Below, piece by piece: positions 1-7,552 of a DNA stretch of 11,000 nucleotides. The number at the start of each line of letters is the position of its first letter. Within the stretch, counting starts at the first letter, position 1. Origin of the DNA: JAHJDO01 sp030671985 [NCBI: bacterium] (lineage in GTDB: Bacteria; JAHJDO01); the NCBI GenBank assembly GCA_030671985.1, contig DAOVHI010000036.1, positions 1 to 11,000 of the forward strand. Direction: 5' to 3'. Both the position numbers and the translations under genes were made by a program. Under the pieces are notes generated by a model. It was not told the DNA's origin and did not search any database. It saw only the letters and a list, made by a program, of their open reading frames with translations.

Positions 1-1994
1 AAGGGGTGAAGGATATATTCCTTCATCCCGTGGGCGGTTATTACCGGCCGCTTTCCTATTTTTCCGTGCGCTTTGACCATGCTCTTTGGGGTGAAAATCC
101 TTTTGGATATCATCTTACCAATGTATTGTTTCACATTTTAAATGTCATATTGATTTTTATGATAGCAGTAAGACTGCACCTTTCTGATAATGCATCATTT
201 TTGTCTGCTGTATTGTTTGCTGTTCATCCCGTTCATACAGAAGCCATAACTTATATTTCCGGAAGGTCTGATATTATTGCAGCTTTTTTTATTTTTTCAA
301 GTTTCTATTTCTTTCTTAAAAGCTTTAACCTTAAAAGAGCCTTTAATAGGCATACAGTTATTTCCTTGATATTATTTGCGATCTCTTTACTGTGTAAAGA
401 AATTGCCTTAATTGTTCCTGTTTTGTTTGCATGTTTTATTTTCGCTATGGGAGATACGACTCTTAAACGGAAAGTAAAATATGCATTGCCTTTTTTTGCA
501 TTAAGTATAGTGTTTTTATTTTTTTGGCTGACATCGATTAATGGTAATTTGATCACGCCGTCTTCTCTGGAGATAAATACAGATTTTTTTAAAATCATGA
601 TTTTTTACGTAAGTATGCTTTTAGTACCGGTTAATTTACATATGCAGAAAAGCCTTGTAGAAATCCCTGTTTTATCTACAATGCCTTTTTTCATTTCGAT
701 TTTGATATTCTTAGCAGGGTTTTATTTAGCAAAAAAATTTTTTAAAACAAAGTTATTCAATTTTGCGGTTTCCTGGTTTCTTGTCGGGCTTTTTCCTTTT
801 TGGGGATGGCTTAAATATAGTGCGCAAATTGCTGAACACTGGTTGTATATACCGTCTTTGGGGTTGTTCCTGTTGGCGGGATATTGGGGGGAGAGGGTGA
901 TTAAGATGAGATCTGGTAAATTTTCTAAAGCAGCTAAGATTTCTATATTCACAATAATTATTATACTGGCGTCTTTAACTGTCCGTCAGAATGGATTTTG
1001 GAGGGATGATATAACTTTATATAAGTATACTCTTAAGTTTAAAACTGATAATGCAAAGCTTTTATATAATCTCGGCAATGCCTATTTGCGAAAGGATATG
1101 CTTAAGGAGGCACAGGCGACTTATTACCAGACACTTAGAATACAACCTGATTATGCTCATGCGGTGAATAATCTGGCAATAGTTCGTGAAAGAGCGGGAG
1201 ACAATGCTCAGGCCTTGAGATTATATAAACTTGCGCGCAGATTAGACCCGCAGGCTGATCATGTTAAAAACAACCTTGCGAGGTTAATGGGTGTTGAGAC
1301 TGCCTATGCGCAGAAGAGCCATGCTCAAGAAATTGATCATTCCATATATGCAAAAATGCTTATTGAATATACAAATAGTGGATGGGTTGATTATAAAGAG
1401 CTTAAGGACAATCCTGCCTTACTTGATCAATATCTAAAGAGTATTGCTATGCTGGATGAGGCTGAATTTGCAAAAATGGATAGGCAGGAGAAGATGGCGC
1501 TGTATATAAATGCCTATAATGCATTTACAATAAAAGCAATCATTGATCATTATCCAGTAACCTCTATAAAGAAAATACCCGGAGTGTGGAAAAAACTGAA
1601 ATTTGAGATTGCCGGAAAAAAAATTACACTTGATGAGATAGAACACGGCATCCTTAGAGCGCAATTCAAAGACCCTAGAGTTCATTTTACCCTTGTCTGC
1701 GCGGCAAGAGGTTGCCCAAGATTAACCGACTCTCCGTATACAGCTAAAAAACTTGACAGTATGCTTGAGGCAGCAGGCAAAAACTTCTTAAATGATAAAA
1801 CAAGGAATAGATTAGACAAGAACAAGAAGGTTCTTTATCTATCCTCCATATTTAAGTGGTTTGCCGATGACTTTGGTGAAGATGCTATTGTTTTTATCGG
1901 TAAATATTTAAACCAAAAGGACTATGATTACATAAAGGCAAACAGTCCAAAAATTAAGTATCAATATGACTGGTCTTTGAATGAAAGAAATTAA
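1..1994 (+). CDS. TMTC-like polytopic membrane protein with TPRs and C-terminal DUF547 domain (5' partial)
   Basis: The frame is open to the left edge. The first in-frame start seen is GTG at 6, but the protein there already begins inside the conserved YYRPLS...YHLTNVLFHI region of TMTC-like proteins (bacterial relatives of the O-mannosyl transferases), so the true start and the usual acidic catalytic loop probably lie upstream. Numbered from GTG 6: about ten hydrophobic segments (roughly 36-56, 64-79, 88-105, 118-148 as two, 158-178, 194-212, 226-243, 251-267, 279-294, 311-326), then two clear TPR units (about 350-383 and 384-417), then a DUF547 domain (about 438-662). DUF547 landmarks are NAYN (502-505), EHG (546-548), HFTLVCAARGCP (560-571, Cys 565 and 570) and a terminal YDWSLN. 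The role is inferred to be membrane glycosyl transfer or cell-envelope assembly; the function of DUF547 is not established. The domain calls are firm, the activity is not. It ends 3 bases before the next gene. Confidence 0.8.
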   Translation, partial: GVKDIFLHPVGGYYRPLSYFSVRFDHALWGENPFGYHLTNVLFHILNVILIFMIAVRLHLSDNASFLSAVLFAVHPVHTEAITYISGRSDIIAAFFIFSSFYFFLKSFNLKRAFNRHTVISLILFAISLLCKEIALIVPVLFACFIFAMGDTTLKRKVKYALPFFALSIVFLFFWLTSINGNLITPSSLEINTDFFKIMIFYVSMLLVPVNLHMQKSLVEIPVLSTMPFFISILIFLAGFYLAKKFFKTKLFNFAVSWFLVGLFPFWGWLKYSAQIAEHWLYIPSLGLFLLAGYWGERVIKMRSGKFSKAAKISIFTIIIILASLTVRQNGFWRDDITLYKYTLKFKTDNAKLLYNLGNAYLRKDMLKEAQATYYQTLRIQPDYAHAVNNLAIVRERAGDNAQALRLYKLARRLDPQADHVKNNLARLMGVETAYAQKSHAQEIDHSIYAKMLIEYTNSGWVDYKELKDNPALLDQYLKSIAMLDEAEFAKMDRQEKMALYINAYNAFTIKAIIDHYPVTSIKKIPGVWKKLKFEIAGKKITLDEIEHGILRAQFKDPRVHFTLVCAARGCPRLTDSPYTAKKLDSMLEAAGKNFLNDKTRNRLDKNKKVLYLSSIFKWFADDFGEDAIVFIGKYLNQKDYDYIKANSPKIKYQYDWSLNERN

Positions 1995-1997
1995 AAA

Positions 1998-2669
1998 ATG
2001 GTTAGTGTAATAATAGCTGCGCATAATGAAGAGAAAGTAATTGGCGAGACTCTTGAAAAACTTACTTCTAAGGAGTTGCATGAGATCATTGTTGTCGATG
2101 GTGAAAGTAATGATCGAACTGCTGAGATTGCAGGAGAGTTTCCCATAAAGCTGATAAGTGCTAAAAAAAACAGGGCTCACCAGTTTAATGCAGGTGCTAA
2201 AGAGTCTATCGGAGATGTTCTCGTATTCCTGCATGCAGACTGTATTCTTGAAAGTGGAAGTATCGAGGAGATCAAAAATGTTATTGCCCAAGGGTATGTC
2301 GGTGGATGCTTGCAACAGAGGATATTGGATCCTAATTTGATCTTTCGCTCTATTGAGGCCTCTGGCAATATTCGGGCAAAACTATTTAAACTATTTTTTG
2401 GCGACCAGGCTATATTTGTACGCAGAGATGTGTTTTTTGAAATCGGCGGATATGATGATGTGGATTTATTTGATGATGTATTGTTTTCAAAAAAGCTGCG
2501 CAAACGCGGCAAGACATCAGTGCTCGGGAAAAAAGTATATACTTATCCCAGGCGCTGGCAAAGGCAGGGGATCATCAAGGCAACATTGATTAACTGGCTT
2601 GTGACTTTAGGATTTATCCTGGGGGTAGCACCAAAAGTGTTAAAGAAGGTTTATAAAGATATAAGATAA
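1998..2669 (+). CDS. TIGR04283-type family 2 glycosyltransferase (arsenosugar biosynthesis-associated)
   Basis: A 223-residue GT-A fold glycosyltransferase of family 2. It has the N-terminal VIIAAHNEE strand (4-12), the nucleotide-sugar site VVDGESND (32-39), an HAD triad in the DxD position (79-81), FGDQAIFVRR (134-143), an acidic FDD pair (158-160) corresponding to the usual ED motif, and a PRRWQRQG signature (184-191). The end is hydrophobic with GVAPKVLKKVY. The GDQ...FVRR, (E/D)D and RRW...G motifs in this order are typical of TIGR04283, first named rSAM/selenodomain-associated transferase 2 and now tied to arsenosugar biosynthesis. The inferred role is transfer of a sugar or glycerol-type group during arsenosugar assembly; donor and acceptor are unknown. 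The ATG follows the previous stop by three bases with only a weak purine-rich leader, which suggests translational coupling. The radical-SAM partner is present about 6.4 kb downstream. Confidence 0.85.
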   Translation: MVSVIIAAHNEEKVIGETLEKLTSKELHEIIVVDGESNDRTAEIAGEFPIKLISAKKNRAHQFNAGAKESIGDVLVFLHADCILESGSIEEIKNVIAQGYVGGCLQQRILDPNLIFRSIEASGNIRAKLFKLFFGDQAIFVRRDVFFEIGGYDDVDLFDDVLFSKKLRKRGKTSVLGKKVYTYPRRWQRQGIIKATLINWLVTLGFILGVAPKVLKKVYKDIR

Positions 2670-2682
2670 AGGGAACAATATT

Positions 2683-5340
2683 ATGTACAAGCAAATCTCT
2701 GATTACGGGTTAATAGGAGATATGCATTCTGTTGCCATGGTATCGTCTGATGGATCTATAGACTTCTCCGCAATGCCGCATATTGATTCACCGACTGTAT
2801 TTGCCTCTATCCTTGATGATGAAAAAGGCGGGTTTTTTGCTATTCATCCAACGGATAAGTTCACCGCTAAGCAAACTTATATGCGCGATACAAATATTTT
2901 AAAATGCGAGTTTGAGTCAGCTGATTCGCAGGCGGAACTGGTTGACTTTATGCCAAAAACTGAAGATGAACTGTTTGATAAAGCGGATCATGTTATTCGC
3001 AGATGCCTTAAAGTTACTAAGGGGGAAATGACGTTTAATTTAATCTGCGATCCAAGACCAGGATACGGCAATAGAATTAAACAAGTAGAGCAAAAAGATA
3101 ACAACTTTATTTTTTCATCAGAGGGCGAAAATTTCACACTTAAAACTAACCTGTTTGATTATGCCAGGGAAGAAATAAGTGATGGAGTCAGTCTGTCATT
3201 CTCATTAAAGGAAAATCAAATGCTGCGTTTTGATTTTATTTATGGAATGGATGATTCCAAAGATATGCAAAATTGTAGTATGGAGGAAACTCGTCTATTT
3301 TGGATAAACTGGCTGCATAATTGCGTAGCCGGTAAATGTGTATTTTTGGGTGAGTATACTGAATATATCAACCGCTCCTTGCTTGCTTTAAAACTGCTTA
3401 CATTTGCCCCAACAGGTGCTATTGCTGCTGCGGCAACTACTTCTTTGCCGGAGTGGATTGGAAGTGAGCGCAATTGGGATTACCGTTTTACATGGATAAG
3501 AGATGCGTCTTTTACTCTTAAGGCCTTGTTTAATCTTGGGCATTTAAGTGAAGCTGAGAGTTTTATTCACTGGCTGCATGATATATATGGAAAATATGGC
3601 AGTAAAAATCTGCAGATAATGTATTCCCTAAAAGGAGAGGCTAACCTTAAAGAAACGATTATTGAAAACTTTAAGGGATATAAAAATTCCTATCCGGTTA
3701 GAGCCGGCAATGGAGCTTATGATCAGCGCCAGTGGGATATATATGGTGAAATCATGGATACGGCGCTGCGGCTTTCTGATTATGCGGGTAAGATAGATGA
3801 AGAGTTGTGGCCGTTTTTTAAGGATATCTGCAATTTGGCTATAAAAAACTGGCGTAATCCTGATGACGGGATATGGGAAGTACGTAATGGGCCTTTTCAT
3901 TTTGTATATTCAAAGGTTATGTGCTGGGTAGCATTGGACCGCGGTTTGAAAATTGCCAGAAGATACGGGTTTAGCGCTCCTTTTGAAATTTGGGAGAAGG
4001 AAAAAGAAGCGATTAAAGAAGAAGTTCTGCGCAAAGGGTTTAATAAGAAAATGAACAGCTTTGTGCAAAGGTATGAATCAGAGGATTTAGATTCTAGCCT
4101 GCTCTTAATTGCACTGATGAACTTTCTGCCGATAACAGATGACCGCATCCAGGGTACAATAGCTGCATGTGTTAAAGAATTGTTAAAAAATGGATTTCTC
4201 TTGCGTTATCAGGCTGATGACGGCTTAGATGGTGAAGAAGGGGGATTCCTGTTATGTAATTATTGGCTTGTAGAGTGCCTGGCCTTATCGGGAAATATTA
4301 AAAAAGCAAAAGAGGTTCTTCGGAACACCTTGAAAGCCGCCAATCATCTAGGGCTCTTTTCTGAGGAGTTTGATTATAAAAACAATGAGATGCTGGGGAA
4401 CTTTCCGCAGGCGTTCAGTCATATTGGCTTTATAAATGCTGTGACTGCTATTTTGGATGTTGAATTTAATCTGCAAAAACCAAAAACTCAAACTAACTGG
4501 TTGGCATACATTTCCAAACGGCTTGTTGGGAAAATTATTTTAAATAAAACTAAAGGAAACCTTTCTCCTCCAGAAAATGATATAGCCGGTAAATTAAAGA
4601 GTATTCTTAATAATTTGCAGGGAGCTTTTTTTGACGTTAATCAGGGAAGAGTAAATTATGACAAGATGAAGGTATCTATTAGCTATGGGGAATATCAGAT
4701 AGAGGTTAGAAAACTAAAAACTTTTGACCTTGGAACTCTTATTGATGAAGATAAGAAGAAGGCTTTTTGGATTAATATCTACAATATTATGATTATCCAT
4801 GGGGTAATAGAACTGGGGATTAACAGTTCAGTTAAAGAGGTTTTTAATTTTTTCAGCAGGATTGGCTATGTTATAGGAGATTTATTTTTTACTCCTGATG
4901 ATATAGAACATGGAATTCTGCGTGCTAATCAACCTCACCCCGGCACAATGCTTCGTGCATTTGCTGCATTAGATAAGCGTAAAGAGTTTGCATTAAAGAA
5001 TCTTGATCCCGCAATTCATTTTGCGCTTGTTTGTGCTGCAAGTTCCTGTCCTCCGGTTGAATTCTATGATGCGAAAAAATTGGATAAGCAGCTTGATGTT
5101 GCCGGACGCAGTTTTCTTAATAGGAGGGGAATTGTTCTTAATAAGGGAGAGAATATAGTTGCGTTATCTCAGATTTTCAAATGGTATGCTCGGGATTTTG
5201 GACTTGATAATAGGCAGGTTCTTGATTTTGCAGCTAATTTTACTACAGCTACTATCAGGGATTATTTATTAGAAAACAAGGATAAAGTAAGTATTAAATA
5301 TTTACCTTATGACTGGAATCTAAACAGGACGCTTGAGTAA
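2683..5340 (+). CDS. GH15 glucoamylase/trehalase-like hydrolase fused to a C-terminal DUF547 domain
   Basis: An 885-residue protein with no signal peptide, so probably cytoplasmic. Residues 1-600 form a complete bacterial GH15 protein: N-terminal DYGLIGD (7-13) and SSDGSIDF (21-28), then SERNWDYRFTWIRDA (261-275), NGAYDQRQWDIYGE (346-359), DDGIWEVR (394-401; E399 is the expected general acid), HFVYSK (406-411), GLFSEEFD (557-564; E561 or E562 is the expected general base) and GNFPQAFSH (572-580). GH15 enzymes hydrolyse alpha-glucosidic bonds in substrates such as trehalose, maltooligosaccharides or dextrins; the substrate here cannot be told. Residues about 625-885 are a DUF547 domain: WINIYN (696-701), DDIEHGILRA (739-748), HFALVCAASSCP (779-790, Cys 784 and 789), IFKWYARDFG and a terminal YDWNLN. 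It starts 13 bases after the glycosyltransferase stop, behind an AAAGGG ribosome site. GH15-DUF547 is an unusual architecture and echoes the DUF547 tail of the first gene. Confidence 0.88.
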   Translation: MYKQISDYGLIGDMHSVAMVSSDGSIDFSAMPHIDSPTVFASILDDEKGGFFAIHPTDKFTAKQTYMRDTNILKCEFESADSQAELVDFMPKTEDELFDKADHVIRRCLKVTKGEMTFNLICDPRPGYGNRIKQVEQKDNNFIFSSEGENFTLKTNLFDYAREEISDGVSLSFSLKENQMLRFDFIYGMDDSKDMQNCSMEETRLFWINWLHNCVAGKCVFLGEYTEYINRSLLALKLLTFAPTGAIAAAATTSLPEWIGSERNWDYRFTWIRDASFTLKALFNLGHLSEAESFIHWLHDIYGKYGSKNLQIMYSLKGEANLKETIIENFKGYKNSYPVRAGNGAYDQRQWDIYGEIMDTALRLSDYAGKIDEELWPFFKDICNLAIKNWRNPDDGIWEVRNGPFHFVYSKVMCWVALDRGLKIARRYGFSAPFEIWEKEKEAIKEEVLRKGFNKKMNSFVQRYESEDLDSSLLLIALMNFLPITDDRIQGTIAACVKELLKNGFLLRYQADDGLDGEEGGFLLCNYWLVECLALSGNIKKAKEVLRNTLKAANHLGLFSEEFDYKNNEMLGNFPQAFSHIGFINAVTAILDVEFNLQKPKTQTNWLAYISKRLVGKIILNKTKGNLSPPENDIAGKLKSILNNLQGAFFDVNQGRVNYDKMKVSISYGEYQIEVRKLKTFDLGTLIDEDKKKAFWINIYNIMIIHGVIELGINSSVKEVFNFFSRIGYVIGDLFFTPDDIEHGILRANQPHPGTMLRAFAALDKRKEFALKNLDPAIHFALVCAASSCPPVEFYDAKKLDKQLDVAGRSFLNRRGIVLNKGENIVALSQIFKWYARDFGLDNRQVLDFAANFTTATIRDYLLENKDKVSIKYLPYDWNLNRTLE

Positions 5341-5342
5341 TT

Positions 5343-5348
5343 GGGGGG
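5343..5348 (+). promoter_or_regulatory. Ribosome binding site, G-rich, of the broken SDR
   Basis: A GGGGGG run lies six bases before ATG 5355. It is the only good ribosome site upstream of the SDR and favours 5355 as the ancestral start over ATG 5382, which has none. An AAAGGG at 5391-5396 could act as a weak site for a TTG at 5407. Confidence 0.5.
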
Positions 5349-5354
5349 CAGACA

Positions 5355-6081
5355 ATGAATACGTCTAGTTGTTTAATAAGCATGCATCTTAAAGGGTCAG
5401 ACAGCCTTGGTTACAGGGGCTAATTCCGGCATTGGAGAAGCAGTTGCTAGAGCACTTGCAAGTGAAGGTGCAAATGTTGTCATAAACTATGTCTCAGGCG
5501 AGGAAAAAGCTCAACAAATTGTTAGCGAAATTAAAGAATGCGGGGGCAATGCTATAGCAATAAACGCGGACATAAGCAAGGAAGAGGAAGTTAAAGCAAT
5601 GTTTTCTAAGATGTTTGAGGCTTTTGGCACAATTGATATAATGGTCAATAATGCCGGGATGCAGAAAGACGCTGATTTCATTCATATGAGCATGGAAGAC
5701 TGGCAGAAGGTAATAGACGTTAATTTAACGGGTCAGTTCTTATACTCTCGTGAAGCTGCAAAAGAATTTATTAAAAGAGGGGTTGTGAAAAGCAGATCGC
5801 TTGCAGCAGGAAAGATAATTTGCATAAGCAGTGTTCATGAAGTTATTCCCTTGGCTAGACATTGTAATTATGCGGCTTCAAAGGGTGGCGTAATGCTATT
5901 CATGAAATCCATAGCGCAGGAACTTGCGCCTAAGAAAATAAGAGTAAACAGTATTGCTCCAGGTGCAATAAAGACGCCGATAAATACAGGTGCCTCAGAT
6001 GAATCAGATTATATCAATGGTACAACAATTGTTGTTGATGGCGGGATGACTCTTTATCCGGGATTTGCTACTGGCGGCTGA
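5355..6081 (+). pseudogene. Glucose 1-dehydrogenase-like SDR, probably broken (frameshift plus internal deletion)
   Basis: A classical short-chain dehydrogenase closest in motifs to NAD(P)-dependent glucose 1-dehydrogenase. It has TGANSGIG (cofactor loop), NNAG, ISSVHE (likely catalytic Ser), YAASK (catalytic Tyr and Lys) and the end VDGGMTLYPGFATGG, typical of cyanobacterial-type enzymes. Two defects are visible. First, the frame from ATG 5355 (ATG 5382 lies in it) reads ...MHLKG and then stops at 5421. Dropping one G from the GGG at 5394-5396 restores MHLKGQTALVTGANSG, a normal SDR N-terminus, in the frame of the rest of the gene. Second, APGAIKTPIN is followed almost at once by SDESDYINGT; family members carry about 33 more residues there (substrate loop and the RIG.PEDIA..A.WLA segment). 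The longest intact frame is TTG 5407 to 6081, 224 residues against about 260 for the family. The frameshift could be an assembly error, but the deletion would still remove much of the substrate-binding region. Confidence 0.65.
5394..5396 (+). other. Apparent +1 frameshift site in the SDR gene
   Basis: A three-G run, AAAGGGTC, occurs where two Gs would give a continuous LKGQTALVTG reading. Upstream the coding frame is that of ATG 5355/5382; downstream it is the frame of the SDR body. A homopolymer is a common place for sequencing or consensus errors, so both error and true mutation are possible. Confidence 0.65.
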
Positions 6082-6103
6082 ACAAAAACAGGGGAGATAT
6101 ATG

Positions 6104-7531
6104 ATGAATAACAAGTATGATATTGTAGTGATCGGAGGCGGCTCAGGAGGTTTGTTTGCCGCAAGTGCTGCTATTAATCAAAAGGCAAAAGTTTGTTTAA
6201 TAGACAAAAAAAGATTGGGAGGGGATTGCACGTGGTACGGATGTATGCCTTCTAAAACTCTTTTAAAGTCGGCAATGGTTGCTAATTTAATAAAAAAACG
6301 CGAACATTATGGCCTGTTTTCAAAAACAGATATTTCTTTAGACACAAATAAAGTAATGGAGCATGTGCGAAAGATTAGAGAAGAGATAGGCTCGTATGAA
6401 ACTCCGGAAATTTTTGAAAAAAGAGGAATGAAAGTTATAATCGGGACTCCGAAGTTTACAGGAGTTAATACACTTACTGTAAATGGACAGGAGATAGCAG
6501 CGAAGAAATTTATTATTTCCACTGGTTCGCATCCAATGATTCCTCCCATAGAGGGATTAAAAGCGATAGATTATTTGACTAATGAGACGATTTTTGATCT
6601 CAAGATTTTGCCAAAATCGCTTATTGTTCTTGGCGGCGGGCCTATAGGGCTTGAATTATCACAGGGCTTGAGCCGGCTGGGAGTTGAGGTCTCTGTTGTG
6701 GAGATGGTTGATCGGGTGCTTTTTAGGGAAGATGAAGAAGTGGCCCGGGTTTTAGAAAAAAAAATTCAGGAAGAGGGAATAAAACTGTTTACCGGAAAAA
6801 AAGCTGTTAAATTTGAAAAAAGCAGCGGTATGGTCGATGTTATTCTTGAGGATAATGCGGGTAAAAAAAACAAGATATCTGCTGAAAAAATTCTGGTGGC
6901 TGTTGGCCGTGCTCCAAATATTGAGGGGCTTGAGCTTGAAAAATGCCAGGTTGAGTATACAAATAAAGGACTCAAAGTAAATGAATACTTACAGACAACG
7001 AATGAAAATATATTTGCCTGCGGCGATATAGCCAGTCTTTACCAATTCAGTCATGTGGCAGCTTATACAGCTTATATATGCGTGCGTAATGCGATGTTTA
7101 AGAAGATAGCATGGGGTAAAGTTGACTATAGTAATGTTGGCTGGGCGACGTTTACTGATCCTGAACTTGCGCGGGTTGGATTAACAGAGAGTGATGCGCG
7201 TAAAAAGTATAAGGATATAAAAGTATATAAAACGGAATACTCCAGTTCAGACCGTGCGACTACGGATATTGTAAAGGATGGATTAATAAAAGTTATTACA
7301 GACAAAAAGGGCCTGGTTATTGGTGCGCATATAGTGGGCGCTCAGGCAGGAGAAATTATCCAGGGATTGCTTATTGCCAAATCCTTGAAAATTCCTTTGT
7401 CTAAACTGGGGCCAATTTTGTATATTTATCCGACGCTTTCGGAATTGATTAAAAAAACAGCGGCTAAACCATTGGTAGAATCTCTGAGTAATCCGCTGTT
7501 AAAATCAGTTATTAATATGATGCGGGCTTAA
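6104..7531 (+). CDS. Mercuric-reductase/dihydrolipoamide-dehydrogenase-like FAD-dependent disulfide oxidoreductase
   Basis: A class-I flavoprotein disulfide oxidoreductase of 475 residues. Start ATG 6104 (or the adjacent ATG 6101) is chosen because GGGGAG at 6091-6096 sits just upstream; a longer frame to TTG 6065 would overlap the previous gene and lacks a ribosome site. Numbered from 6101: FAD-binding GGGSGG (12-17), redox-active CTWYGC in GGDCTWYGCMPSK (Cys 43 and 48), NAD(P)H-binding GGGPIGLELSQGL (from 178), second FAD motif ACGDIAS (Cys 307), and the dimerisation domain with HIVGAQAGE. The C-terminal HPTxxE motif that supplies the catalytic base in lipoamide and glutathione reductases is YPTLSE (Tyr 443, Glu 448). 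The N-terminal metal-binding domain and C-terminal vicinal cysteines of true MerA are absent, so mercury reduction is not supported. In this operon an electron-transfer role or thiol/arsenic-species reduction is inferred only. Confidence 0.88.
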   Translation: MNNKYDIVVIGGGSGGLFAASAAINQKAKVCLIDKKRLGGDCTWYGCMPSKTLLKSAMVANLIKKREHYGLFSKTDISLDTNKVMEHVRKIREEIGSYETPEIFEKRGMKVIIGTPKFTGVNTLTVNGQEIAAKKFIISTGSHPMIPPIEGLKAIDYLTNETIFDLKILPKSLIVLGGGPIGLELSQGLSRLGVEVSVVEMVDRVLFREDEEVARVLEKKIQEEGIKLFTGKKAVKFEKSSGMVDVILEDNAGKKNKISAEKILVAVGRAPNIEGLELEKCQVEYTNKGLKVNEYLQTTNENIFACGDIASLYQFSHVAAYTAYICVRNAMFKKIAWGKVDYSNVGWATFTDPELARVGLTESDARKKYKDIKVYKTEYSSSDRATTDIVKDGLIKVITDKKGLVIGAHIVGAQAGEIIQGLLIAKSLKIPLSKLGPILYIYPTLSELIKKTAAKPLVESLSNPLLKSVINMMRA

Positions 7532-7535
7532 ACTA

Positions 7536-7546
7536 AGGGGAGCAGG
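7536..7546 (+). promoter_or_regulatory. Ribosome binding site deciding a TTG start
   Basis: AAGGGGAGCAGG-type purine stretch ends six bases before TTG 7553. The next in-frame ATG, at 7565, would be about 18 bases from it, too far for a normal ribosome site, so TTG 7553 is the preferred start of the sterol-desaturase-family gene. Confidence 0.5.
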
Positions 7547-7552
7547 TTAAAA

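Noticed and set aside
305-598. Antisense and alternate-frame open frames, such as 305-598, 1908-2315, 3240-3473 and 9194-9385 on the minus strand
   Set aside because: All lie inside well-supported plus-strand genes, have no ribosome sites or recognisable domains, and have compositions expected of shadow frames.
6065-6103. N-terminal extension of the flavoprotein to TTG 6065
   Set aside because: It would overlap the SDR end, lacks a ribosome site, and adds residues before the normal family start; GGGGAG points to ATG 6101/6104.
6104-7531. True mercuric reductase (merA)
   Set aside because: No N-terminal heavy-metal-binding domain, no C-terminal Cys-Cys pair, and no other mer genes in the window.
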